DNA of 8,860 nt. Origin: Betaproteobacteria bacterium RIFCSPLOWO2_02_FULL_68_150. GTDB lineage: Bacteria > Pseudomonadota > Gammaproteobacteria > Burkholderiales > SG8-39. Within the stretch, counting starts at the first letter, position 1. Each line of letters starts with the position of its first letter. Location: contig MERE01000139.1 of the NCBI GenBank assembly GCA_001771975.1, positions 1 through 8,860 on the forward strand, written 5' to 3'. The position numbers and the translations under genes were made by a program. The notes below the pieces were generated by a model. It was not told the DNA's origin and made no database searches. It saw only the letters and a list, made by a program, of their open reading frames with translations. Shown here in pieces: positions 1-6,178 of the stretch.

Positions 1-650
1 GCCTGCGGCCGCCCTACGTCGCGCAGGTCGGCCTTTTCGGGCGGCCCACGCTCGAGCACAACATGGAAAGCGTGTACTGGGTGCGCGAGATCGTGGAGCA
101 AGGCGCGGCGTGGTTCGCGGCGCACGGCCGGCGCGGGCGCAAGGGCCTGCGTGCCTTCTCCGTCTCGGGCCGGGTAAGAAAGCCGGGCGTGCACGTCGCA
201 GCGGCCGGAATATCGGTGCGCGAGCTGATCGACGAGCATTGCGGCGGGATGCAGGACGGCCACACGTTCTACGCCTATCTCCCCGGCGGTGCTTCGGGCG
301 GCATCCTGCCGGCCTCGCTGGGCGCCATCGCGCTCGATTTCGACACGCTGCAGCCGCACGGCTGCTTCATCGGCTCGGCCGCGATCGTGGTGCTGTCGCA
401 GCACGACCGTGCGGCCGCCGCGGCGCGCAACCTGATGCAGTTCTTCCGCGACGAGTCCTGCGGCCAGTGCACCCCCTGCCGCGTCGGCACCGCCAAGGCG
501 CTCGCGCTGATGCAGGCGCCGCGCTGGAACCAACCGCTCCTGCAGGAGCTGTCGCAGGCGATGATGGACGCATCGATCTGCGGCCTCGGACAGGCGGCGC
601 CCAACCCGGCGCTCAGCGTGATGAAATATTTCCCGCACGAGGTGTCCTGA
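1..650 (+). CDS. fdhB: NAD-dependent formate dehydrogenase beta subunit (NuoF-like), 5'-truncated
   Basis: This is the C-terminal 215 residues of a NuoF-like subunit. The start lies outside the window; the reading frame is set by the codon at position 3. In this family the subunit carries FMN and the NAD+ site and passes electrons between NAD and the alpha subunit in the cytoplasm. The visible part begins with a PPYVAQVGLFGRPTLEHNMES stretch typical of the NuoF FMN/NAD domain. A soluble-ligand-binding (SLBB) domain follows (about 160-350), starting at FSVSGRVRKPGVH. Then comes the 4Fe-4S domain: the ESCGQCTPCR motif has Cys codons at 459, 468 and 477, and the fourth Cys codon is at 579 in SICGLGQAAPNP. 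The gap before the fourth Cys (33 residues) is a few residues shorter than I expect for respiratory NuoF. The stop is one base before the alpha-subunit ATG, so the two are surely co-transcribed. A NuoF of complex I or of an NAD-reducing hydrogenase is unlikely given that neighbour. Whether the missing N-terminus carries a fused NuoE-like domain cannot be seen. Confidence 0.93.
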   Translation, partial: LRPPYVAQVGLFGRPTLEHNMESVYWVREIVEQGAAWFAAHGRRGRKGLRAFSVSGRVRKPGVHVAAAGISVRELIDEHCGGMQDGHTFYAYLPGGASGGILPASLGAIALDFDTLQPHGCFIGSAAIVVLSQHDRAAAAARNLMQFFRDESCGQCTPCRVGTAKALALMQAPRWNQPLLQELSQAMMDASICGLGQAAPNPALSVMKYFPHEVS

Positions 651-651
651 C

Positions 652-3426
652 ATGGGCATTGCATTCACGCTGAACGGCAGCCCGGTCGAAGCGCGCGCCG
701 GCGAGACGATTCTCGAGACGGCGAAGCGGCACGGCATCGAGGTGCCGCATCTGTGCTACAGCCCGGGCCTGAGGCCCGACGGCAACTGCCGCGCCTGCGT
801 GGTCGAAGTGAAGGGCGAGCGCGTGCTCGCGGCGTCCTGCTGCCGCGCGCCGTCGGCCGGCATGGACGTGAGCACGGCGAGCCCGCGAGCGCGCTCGGCG
901 CAGAAGATGGTGCTCGAGCTGCTGTTGTCGGACATGCCGCGCGAACCGCGCAGCCCGGACTCGGAGCTCGCGCAATGGGCGCACCGCCTCGATCTCGGCA
1001 CACCGCGCTTCGCGCCGCGCCGGCAGCCTGCGCCCGACCTCTCGCATAGCGCGATCGCGGTCAATCTCGACGCCTGCATCCAGTGCACGCGCTGCCTGCG
1101 CGCCTGCCGCGAGGAGCAGGTGAACGACGTCATCGGCTACGCGTTTCGCGGCGAGCACTCGAAGATCGTCTTCGATTTCGACGATCCGATGGGCAGTAGC
1201 ACTTGCGTCGCCTGCGGCGAATGCGTGCAGGCCTGCCCGACCGGCGCGCTCGCCCCCGCGCGCGGCGCAGGCCTGCAACCGATCGATCGCAAGGTCGATT
1301 CGGTGTGCCCGTTCTGCGGCGTGGGCTGCCAGCTCACCTACCACGTGCGCGACAACCGGATCCAGTTCGTCAGCGGTCGCGACGGGCCGTCCAACCACGG
1401 CCGATTGTGCGTCAAAGGCCGCTACGGCTTCGACTACGCGCACCATCCGCACCGCCTGACGAAACCGCTCATCCGCAGGCCGGGCGTGAAGAAATCCGCC
1501 GCGGCGACGCTCGCGCCATCCAGCTGGTCGGAGGTGTTTCGCGAGGCGAGTTGGGACGAAGCGCTGCAGGTCGCCGCGAGCGGCCTGAAGAGGATTCGCG
1601 GCGAGGACCGCTACGCGCTGGCCGGATTCGGCTCGGCCAAGGGTTCGAACGAGGAGGCCTACCTGTTCCAGAAGCTGGTGCGCACGGGTTTCGGCACCAA
1701 CAACGTCGACCATTGCACGCGCTTGTGCCACGCCTCATCGGTCGCCGCCTTGATGGAGGGGCTGAACTCGGGGGCGGTGTCGAATCAGGTGAACGATGTG
1801 CGCAACGCCGAAGTCGTGTTCCTGATCGGTGCCAATCCGACCGTGAACCACCCGGTCGCCGCGACCTGGATCAAGAACGCGGTGAAACAGGGCGTCAAGC
1901 TGATCGTCGCCGATCCGCGGCGCACCGAGCTCGCGCGCTTCGCGACCCACGTGCTGCAGTTCAAGCCCGATTCGGACGTCGCGCTGCTCAACGCGATGCT
2001 GCACACGATCGTCACCGAGGGACTGGTGAACGAAGCGTTCATCCGCGACCGCACCTCGGGCTACGAGGCGCTGCGCGAGAACGTGCGGCAATTCTCGCCC
2101 GAAGCGATGGCACCGATTTGCGGCATCCCGGCGCCAACGATCCGCGAGGTGGCGCGGCTGTATGCGACCTCCAAAGGCTCCATGATCCTGTGGGGCATGG
2201 GGATCTCGCAGCACGTGCACGGCACCGACAACGCGCGCTGTCTCATCGCGCTCGCGCTCGCCACCGGGCAGATCGGGCGGCCGGGCTGCGGCCTGCATCC
2301 GCTGCGCGGGCAGAACAACGTGCAAGGGGCGTCGGACTCGGGGCTGATCCCGATGGTGTTCCCCGATTACCAGCGCGTCGACAACCCGGAGGCGAACCGG
2401 CGCTTCGAGCGCTTGTGGGGCGCGAAGCTGGATCGCAAGCCCGGCCTCACCGTCGTCGAGATCGTCAACGCGGCTTACGAGCGCAGGATCCGCGGCATGT
2501 ACATCATGGGCGAGAACCCGGCGATGTCCGATCCCGAGGCGGCGCACGCGCGCGAAGGGCTCGCGCGGCTCGAGCATCTCGTGGTGCAGGACATCTTTCT
2601 CACCGAGACCGCCGCGCTCGCCGACGTGGTGCTGCCGGCGACCGCCTGGCCGGAGAAGGCCGGCACCGTGACCAACACCGACCGCATGGTGCAGCTCGGC
2701 CGTCCGGCGCTCGCGCCACCGGGCGAAGCGAAGGAGGACCTCTGGATCATCAACCAGATGGCGCAGCGCCTCGGCCTGGCGTGGGACTACGCGCATCCGC
2801 GCGAGGTGTTCGAGGAGATGCGCAAAGGCATGAATTCGATCGCCGGCATCACCTGGGAGCGGTTGGAACGCGATTCGGTGGTCACCTATCCCTGCGAGCG
2901 GGAAGGCGATCCCGGTCAGCCGGTGGTGTTCACGGCGGCTTTCCCGACCCCCAGCGGGCGCGCCAGGTTCGTGCCGGCAGCCGAGCTGATTCCGGCCGCC
3001 GAGCGTCCGGACGATGAATTCCCGATGGTGCTGATCACCGGGCGCCAGCTCGAGCACTGGCATACCGGCGCGATGACGCGCCGCTCGGGCGTGCTCGACG
3101 CGATCGAGCCCGAGCCGGTGGCTTCGCTTCACCCGCTCGATCTCGCCGGCCTGAAGGCGCGGGCGGGCGACATCATCAGCGTGGAATCGCGCCGCGGCCG
3201 CATTGCGCTTTACGCGCGCGCCGACGCAGGGACGCCGCGCGGCGCGATCTTCATTCCGTTCGCGTTCCACGAGGCGGCCGCGAATCTGCTCACCAATCCG
3301 GCGCTCGATCCGTTCGGCAAGATCCCGGAATTCAAGTACTGCGCGGTGCGGGTGACGAAGGGCGGCGCCAAGCTCGCCGATCCCGGCTACGGCAAGGGGC
3401 GCGCGCTGGCGGAGATTCAGGGTTAG
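652..3426 (+). CDS. fdhA: NAD-dependent formate dehydrogenase alpha subunit (Mo/W-bisMGD)
   Basis: Catalytic subunit of a cytoplasmic formate:NAD+ oxidoreductase, 924 residues, also named FdsA or FdhF in annotations. Domains in order: a NuoG-like 2Fe-2S ferredoxin domain (about 1-80; C35, C46, C49, C63); a linker; a double 4Fe-4S domain (C142/145/148/152 and C185/188/191/195); the proximal 4Fe-4S motif of the molybdopterin domain (C219, C222, C226, C253, then K255); the bis-MGD catalytic domain; and the molydopterin dinucleotide-binding domain (about 789-907, with the GRQLEHWHTG and EFKYCAVRV signatures). The metal ligand is Cys359 followed by His360 in the RLCHASS motif, so this is a cysteine and not a selenocysteine enzyme. 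Arg552 in LRGQNNVQG matches the conserved formate-site arginine. The ATG at 652 is chosen because the ferredoxin fold begins at once and a GAGGTG ribosome site (639-644) precedes it by 7 bases. An oddity is that the His-Cys3 cluster ligands usual near residue 95 are missing (see findings). The accessory genes fdhD and fdsC are not in view. Confidence 0.96.
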   Translation: MGIAFTLNGSPVEARAGETILETAKRHGIEVPHLCYSPGLRPDGNCRACVVEVKGERVLAASCCRAPSAGMDVSTASPRARSAQKMVLELLLSDMPREPRSPDSELAQWAHRLDLGTPRFAPRRQPAPDLSHSAIAVNLDACIQCTRCLRACREEQVNDVIGYAFRGEHSKIVFDFDDPMGSSTCVACGECVQACPTGALAPARGAGLQPIDRKVDSVCPFCGVGCQLTYHVRDNRIQFVSGRDGPSNHGRLCVKGRYGFDYAHHPHRLTKPLIRRPGVKKSAAATLAPSSWSEVFREASWDEALQVAASGLKRIRGEDRYALAGFGSAKGSNEEAYLFQKLVRTGFGTNNVDHCTRLCHASSVAALMEGLNSGAVSNQVNDVRNAEVVFLIGANPTVNHPVAATWIKNAVKQGVKLIVADPRRTELARFATHVLQFKPDSDVALLNAMLHTIVTEGLVNEAFIRDRTSGYEALRENVRQFSPEAMAPICGIPAPTIREVARLYATSKGSMILWGMGISQHVHGTDNARCLIALALATGQIGRPGCGLHPLRGQNNVQGASDSGLIPMVFPDYQRVDNPEANRRFERLWGAKLDRKPGLTVVEIVNAAYERRIRGMYIMGENPAMSDPEAAHAREGLARLEHLVVQDIFLTETAALADVVLPATAWPEKAGTVTNTDRMVQLGRPALAPPGEAKEDLWIINQMAQRLGLAWDYAHPREVFEEMRKGMNSIAGITWERLERDSVVTYPCEREGDPGQPVVFTAAFPTPSGRARFVPAAELIPAAERPDDEFPMVLITGRQLEHWHTGAMTRRSGVLDAIEPEPVASLHPLDLAGLKARAGDIISVESRRGRIALYARADAGTPRGAIFIPFAFHEAAANLLTNPALDPFGKIPEFKYCAVRVTKGGAKLADPGYGKGRALAEIQG

Positions 3427-3449
3427 CTGCAGGTTTGCTTTTCCTGATA

Positions 3450-3502
3450 TCTCCGGCTTTTTTGGAATGATCGCCCGGCGATCATTCCAAAAAAGCCGGA
3501 GA
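3450..3502. repeat. Perfect 53-base palindrome (26-base arms, 1-base centre)
   Basis: The arms at 3450-3475 and 3477-3502 are exact reverse complements around C3476. Each arm carries a run of six T or A (T6 at 3458-3463, A6 at 3489-3494), and the element is clearly more A/T-rich than its surroundings. It starts 24 bases after the fdhA stop. As RNA it would form a very stable hairpin with a minimal loop. It is not a standard intrinsic terminator on either strand, because the T-run sits inside the first arm and no T-run follows the second arm. It may still end or protect the fdh transcript, or be a REP-like or miniature mobile palindrome. The palindrome is directly seen; its role is unknown. 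No clear target-site duplication flanks it. Confidence 0.9.
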
Positions 3503-3571
3503 CCGGGAGATTCAAAATCACGCTGCCGTCAGCATGTCGCGGGCGGTTTCCGGCGCTGCACACCAACCCCG

Positions 3572-3587
3572 CTTGACCGCGGTCAAG
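3572..3587. promoter_or_regulatory. Operator-like palindrome upstream of fhs (FNR/FixK-type, TTGA-N6-TCAA)
   Basis: CTTGACCGCGGTCAAG is a perfect 16-base palindrome. It keeps the TTGA-N6-TCAA core recognised by the FNR/FixK/DNR branch of the CRP superfamily, with C/G instead of T/A at the inner half-site position. It lies 56 bases before the fhs ATG. Its centre is 41.5 bases upstream of the start point predicted from the CACAAT hexamer at 3610-3615 (within one base), the standard class II activator position. A nearly identical site stands before tctC at 6106-6119. The symmetry and spacing are seen; the regulator family is inferred. Confidence 0.62.
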
Positions 3588-3609
3588 GCCCCGCGCGGCG
3601 CGGCTCGCC

Positions 3610-3615
3610 CACAAT
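3610..3615 (+). promoter_or_regulatory. Candidate -10 element of the fhs promoter
   Basis: CACAAT matches the sigma-70 -10 consensus at four of six positions, including the key A at position 2 and T at position 6. No -35 hexamer stands 16-18 bases upstream, as expected if an activator bound to the palindrome at 3572-3587 replaces it. The predicted start point is about 3621-3622, giving a leader of only some 22 bases. Confidence 0.45.
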
Positions 3616-3617
3616 GC

Positions 3618-3639
3618 CGCCTCCTGCAAGAAGGAGGCG
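3618..3639 (+). promoter_or_regulatory. Hairpin covering the fhs Shine-Dalgarno sequence
   Basis: CGCCTCCT (3618-3625) pairs exactly with AGGAGGCG (3632-3639) across the 6-base loop GCAAGA. The right arm contains most of the full-consensus ribosome site AAGGAGG (3631-3637), which ends six bases before the ATG at 3644 and fixes that start. In a transcript entering from upstream the whole 8-base-pair stem could form and hide the ribosome site. A transcript starting near 3621 would keep only about five pairs. The pairing is seen; a control function is inferred. Confidence 0.5.
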
Positions 3640-3643
3640 CATC

Positions 3644-5314
3644 ATGGCGTCGGACATCGAAATCGCACAGGCCGCGAAGCTGCAGCGCATCTCCAGGGTC
3701 GCGCTGGAGAAACTCGGCATCGCCGAAGATCACCTCGAACCCTACGGCCATTACAAGGCCAAGGTTTCGCTCGACTACGTCGACTCGCTCGCAGGCCGTG
3801 CGCAGGGCAAGCTGATCCTGGTGACCGCGATCAGCCCGACTCCGGCGGGCGAGGGCAAGACCACGACCACGGTGGGCCTCGGCGACGCGCTCAATCACAT
3901 CGGCAAGAAAGCCGTGATCTGCCTGCGCGAGCCCTCCCTCGGGCCGGTGTTCGGCATCAAGGGCGGTGCGGCCGGCGGCGGCTACGCGCAGGTGGTGCCG
4001 ATGGAGGACATCAACCTGCACTTCACGGGCGACTTCTCCGCCATCGGCCTCGCCAACAACCTGCTCGCGGCGATGCTCGACAACCACATCCATCACGGCA
4101 ATGAACTGGGCATCGACATCCGGCGCATCCAGTGGAAGCGCGTGCTCGACATGAACGACCGCGCACTGCGCGACATCGTGGTTTCGCTCGGCGGCACCGC
4201 CAACGGCTACCCGCGCGAGGACGGCTTCGACATCGTGGTCGCCTCCGAGGTGATGGCGATCTTCTGCCTCGCGACTTCGCTGCAAGACCTGAAGCAGCGC
4301 CTGGGCAATATCGTGGTCGGCTACACGCGCGAGCAAAAGGCGGTGACCGCGAGGCAGCTCAACGCGCACGGCGCGATGACGGTACTGCTGAAGGATGCGC
4401 TGGCGCCGAACCTGGTGCAGACGTTGGAGAACAACCCGGCGTTCATTCATGGCGGACCGTTCGCCAACATCGCGCACGGCTGCAATTCGGTGATTGCCAC
4501 CAAGACCGCGCTCAAGCTCGCCGACTACGTGGTGACCGAGGCCGGATTCGGCGCCGATCTGGGCGCCGAGAAATTCCTCGACATCAAGTGCCGCAAGGCC
4601 GGCCTGACGCCCAATGCCGCGGTGATCGTGGGCACCGTGCGCGCGCTCAAGTACCACGGCGGCGCCGACCCGAAGGAGCTCAGCAGGGAGAACCTGACCG
4701 CGCTCGAGAAGGGCATCGTCAACCTGGAACGCCACGTCGAGAACGTGCACCAGGTCTACGGCATGCCGTGCGTGGTTTCGATGAACCGTTTCACCTACGA
4801 CACGCAGCGCGAACACGACTTCGTGCGCTCGCGCATGGCGAAGCTCGGCGTGCCGACGGTGATCGCGACGCACTGGGGCGAAGGCGGCCGCGGTGCCGCC
4901 GAGCTGGCGCGCACCGTCGTCGAGCTGTGCGAGACGAAGAACAGCGTGCGCTTCGTCTACGAGGAGAACGACTCGCTCTGGGAAAAGGTCAATTTCATCG
5001 CGAAGCGGGTCTACCGCGCTTCCGAGGTCACCGCGGACGCCAAGGTGCGCAACCAGATCAGGAAGCTCCAGGAGGACGGCTACGGCCACTATCCGGTGTG
5101 CGTGGCGAAGACGCAATACTCGTTCTCGACCGACGCGCAGCTGCGCGGCGCACCCGACAACCACGTCGTCAACATCCGCGAGGTGCGCCTCGCGGCGGGC
5201 GCCGAGTTCGTGGTCATGATCTGCGGCGACATCATGACCATGCCCGGGTTGCCCAAGCTGCCGTCGGCGAACCGGATCGACCTGGTGGACGGCAAGGTGG
5301 TCGGCCTGTTCTAA
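3644..5314 (+). CDS. fhs: Formate-tetrahydrofolate ligase
   Basis: Cytoplasmic enzyme that makes 10-formyltetrahydrofolate from formate, ATP and tetrahydrofolate, feeding C1 units to purine, formyl-Met and serine/glycine metabolism. The 556 residues match the usual bacterial length. The N-terminus MASDIEIAQAAKLQRI is typical of the family. The ATP-binding loop TPAGEGKT lies at residues 66-73. It is followed by the REPSLGPVFGIKGGAAGGGYAQ block with Arg95 and by the MEDINLHFTGD block. The C-terminus ends PGLPKLP...VVGLF, as in complete family members. The start at 3644 is fixed by the AAGGAGG site six bases upstream; the same frame stays open upstream to 3467 only because it runs through the palindrome. 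It lies just after the formate dehydrogenase genes, so the two competing fates of formate are encoded side by side. It has its own intergenic region with an operator-like palindrome and an SD hairpin, so it is probably transcribed separately. Confidence 0.97.
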   Translation: MASDIEIAQAAKLQRISRVALEKLGIAEDHLEPYGHYKAKVSLDYVDSLAGRAQGKLILVTAISPTPAGEGKTTTTVGLGDALNHIGKKAVICLREPSLGPVFGIKGGAAGGGYAQVVPMEDINLHFTGDFSAIGLANNLLAAMLDNHIHHGNELGIDIRRIQWKRVLDMNDRALRDIVVSLGGTANGYPREDGFDIVVASEVMAIFCLATSLQDLKQRLGNIVVGYTREQKAVTARQLNAHGAMTVLLKDALAPNLVQTLENNPAFIHGGPFANIAHGCNSVIATKTALKLADYVVTEAGFGADLGAEKFLDIKCRKAGLTPNAAVIVGTVRALKYHGGADPKELSRENLTALEKGIVNLERHVENVHQVYGMPCVVSMNRFTYDTQREHDFVRSRMAKLGVPTVIATHWGEGGRGAAELARTVVELCETKNSVRFVYEENDSLWEKVNFIAKRVYRASEVTADAKVRNQIRKLQEDGYGHYPVCVAKTQYSFSTDAQLRGAPDNHVVNIREVRLAAGAEFVVMICGDIMTMPGLPKLPSANRIDLVDGKVVGLF

Positions 5315-5330
5315 GCGGGACCGGCGCGGT

Positions 5331-5336
5331 TAGAAT
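5331..5336 (+). promoter_or_regulatory. Candidate -10 element before the TerC-family gene
   Basis: TAGAAT matches five of six positions of the -10 consensus and lies 26 bases before the ATG at 5363. The -35 region overlaps the fhs stop codon and shows only a poor match (TTCTAA, 5309-5314, 16-base spacer). The gene could equally be read through from fhs. The short fhs-TerC gap (48 bases) has no terminator and is too small to hold a yybP-ykoY manganese riboswitch. Confidence 0.35.
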
Positions 5337-5362
5337 CCGGCATCGTCCGCGGAGCCGCTGCA

Positions 5363-6109
5363 ATGATGGAAATGCTGGCCGAGTTCAGCTTCTGGAAGGC
5401 GCTCGGCGTCATCATCTGGGTCAACCTGCTGCTCTCGGGCGACAACGCGGTGGTGATCGCGCTGGCGGCGCGCTCGTTGCCCGCGCGGCAGCAGAAGCTC
5501 GCCGTGTTCTGGGGCAGCGCGGCGGCGATCGTGATGCGGGTGATCCTGACGATTTTTGCGGTGGCGCTGCTGCAGCAGCCCTGGCTGAAGCTCGTCGGCG
5601 GACTGCTGCTGCTCTGGATCGGCGTGAAGCTGCTGGTGCCGGAGGAAGATGACGAGAACATCGAGTCGAGCGACAGCCTGCTCCAGGCCATCAAGACGAT
5701 CCTGATCGCCGACCTGGTGATGAGCCTCGACAACGTCATTGCGGTAGCCGCCGCCGCGGAGCAGGGCCCGGCGCAAGGCAAGATCTTCCTGCTGGTACTC
5801 GGCCTGGGGCTCTCGATCCCGATCGTGATCTTCGGCTCGACCCTCCTGCTCAAGGTGATGGAGCGCTATCCCATCATCATCACCATAGGCGCGGCACTGC
5901 TGGGCTGGATCGCGGGCGAAATGGGCGTCACGGACCCGGTGATTGCGGAGTGGGTCGAGGCGCATGCCGCCTGGCTGCACGACTGGAAGGTGGCGGCGAT
6001 CGCGGGCGCGGCGCTGGTGGTGGTGGTCGGAAGAAAACTTGCTGCGAAGCACGATGCAGATCTGGCGCAGGCGCAGCCTGCCATCGAGTCGGAGCCGCCG
6101 AAAGGTTGA
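5363..6109 (+). CDS. TerC-family integral membrane protein (YjbE type), probable metal (Mn) transporter
   Basis: A 248-residue inner-membrane protein of the TerC family, YjbE-like. Characterised relatives export manganese from the cytoplasm or supply metal to exported proteins, so a similar role is inferred. The family's paired acidic motifs are present: LLLSGDNAVVIA with Asp27-Asn28 in the first membrane segment, and LIADLVMSLDNVIAVAA with Asp117, Asp123 and Asn124 in a middle one. About seven hydrophobic segments are seen (roughly 13-32, 49-67, 70-88, 108-132, 138-158, 168-185, 208-224). A charged loop EEDDENIESSDS (about 94-106) separates the halves, and the C-terminal tail is hydrophilic. 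Two ATG codons stand in tandem (5363, 5366); the first is preferred, with GGAG at 5351-5354 eight bases upstream. The stop codon lies inside the operator-like palindrome of tctC. Nothing in the sequence links its function to its formate-related neighbours. Confidence 0.88.
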   Translation: MMEMLAEFSFWKALGVIIWVNLLLSGDNAVVIALAARSLPARQQKLAVFWGSAAAIVMRVILTIFAVALLQQPWLKLVGGLLLLWIGVKLLVPEEDDENIESSDSLLQAIKTILIADLVMSLDNVIAVAAAAEQGPAQGKIFLLVLGLGLSIPIVIFGSTLLLKVMERYPIIITIGAALLGWIAGEMGVTDPVIAEWVEAHAAWLHDWKVAAIAGAALVVVVGRKLAAKHDADLAQAQPAIESEPPKG

Positions 6110-6119
6110 CCGCAGTCAA
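6106..6119. promoter_or_regulatory. Operator-like palindrome upstream of tctC, overlapping the TerC-gene stop
   Basis: TTGACCGCAGTCAA has perfect TTGAC/GTCAA half-sites around four central bases and differs from the fhs site (3573-3586) at one central base; both are followed by GG. It ends 59 bases before the tctC ATG, against 57 for fhs. The TGA stop of the upstream gene (6107-6109) lies within it. The position fits class II activation by a CRP/FNR-superfamily protein from the -10-like hexamer at 6143-6148. The regulator is not known. Confidence 0.6.
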
Positions 6120-6142
6120 GGTGTTTCCGGCCGCGGGTTTGC

Positions 6143-6148
6143 AAGAAT
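6143..6148 (+). promoter_or_regulatory. Candidate -10 element of the tctCBA promoter
   Basis: AAGAAT matches four of six -10 consensus bases. It starts 37 bases after the start of the palindrome at 6106, exactly the offset seen between 3573 and 3610 before fhs. No -35 hexamer is evident at the usual spacing. The predicted start point is near 6154, with a leader of about 25 bases. Confidence 0.42.
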
Positions 6149-6167
6149 CAGCGGCCATAACCTGGAG

Positions 6168-6174
6168 AAGGAGG
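6168..6174 (+). promoter_or_regulatory. Ribosome binding site of tctC
   Basis: AAGGAGG, a full match to the anti-Shine-Dalgarno sequence, ends four bases before the ATG at 6179 and decides that start. Unlike the fhs site it is not covered by an obvious hairpin. Confidence 0.75.
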
Positions 6175-6178
6175 GGAT

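Noticed and set aside
1720..1740. Selenocysteine at the FdhA active site
   Set aside because: The active-site codon at 1726 is TGC (Cys359) and the frame contains no internal TGA.
1203..3017. 604-codon plus-strand frame overlapping fdhA in another frame
   Set aside because: It is a shadow of fdhA rich in Arg/Ala/Pro; the fdhA frame carries all the cluster ligands and family motifs.
1735..3270. Long open frame on the minus strand (511 codons) opposite fdhA
   Set aside because: It lies wholly inside fdhA, its translation is Arg/His-rich and low in motif content, and such antisense frames are a normal by-product of G/C-ending codons in high-GC genes.
3450..3502. Bidirectional intrinsic terminator
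   Set aside because: Within the palindrome the T6 run precedes the loop and the A6 run follows it on both strands, the reverse of a terminator's hairpin-then-T order; no T-tract follows the stem.
3573..3601. TTGACC in the palindromes as an ordinary sigma-70 -35 element
   Set aside because: At 16-18 bases downstream neither fhs nor tctC has a -10-like hexamer (both are G/C-only there); the candidate -10 hexamers are about 31 bases away, which fits an activator site better.
3423..3629. Small minus-strand frame whose N-terminal part MIAGRSFQKSRR mirrors the plus-strand frame at 3467 (MIARRSFQKSRR)
   Set aside because: The mirrored peptides are a direct consequence of the palindrome being read on both strands; there is no ribosome site or family match.
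3467..3643. Extension of fhs to an upstream in-frame ATG at 3467
   Set aside because: The extra 59 codons run through the 53-base palindrome and the operator-like site and resemble no Fhs N-terminus. The ATG at 3644 has a consensus ribosome site and gives the normal family length.
3518..5164. Long open frame on the minus strand (548 codons) opposite fhs
   Set aside because: Same reason: it shadows fhs, shows no recognisable family signature and has no ribosome site that stands out.
5315..5362. yybP-ykoY manganese riboswitch before the TerC-family gene
   Set aside because: The gap is only 48 bases, shorter than the aptamer, and no characteristic helices are seen.
6129..6156. GGCCGC / GCGGCC inverted repeat in the tctC leader
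   Set aside because: Only six pairs with a 16-base loop, common by chance in such G/C-rich DNA, and no T-tract follows.
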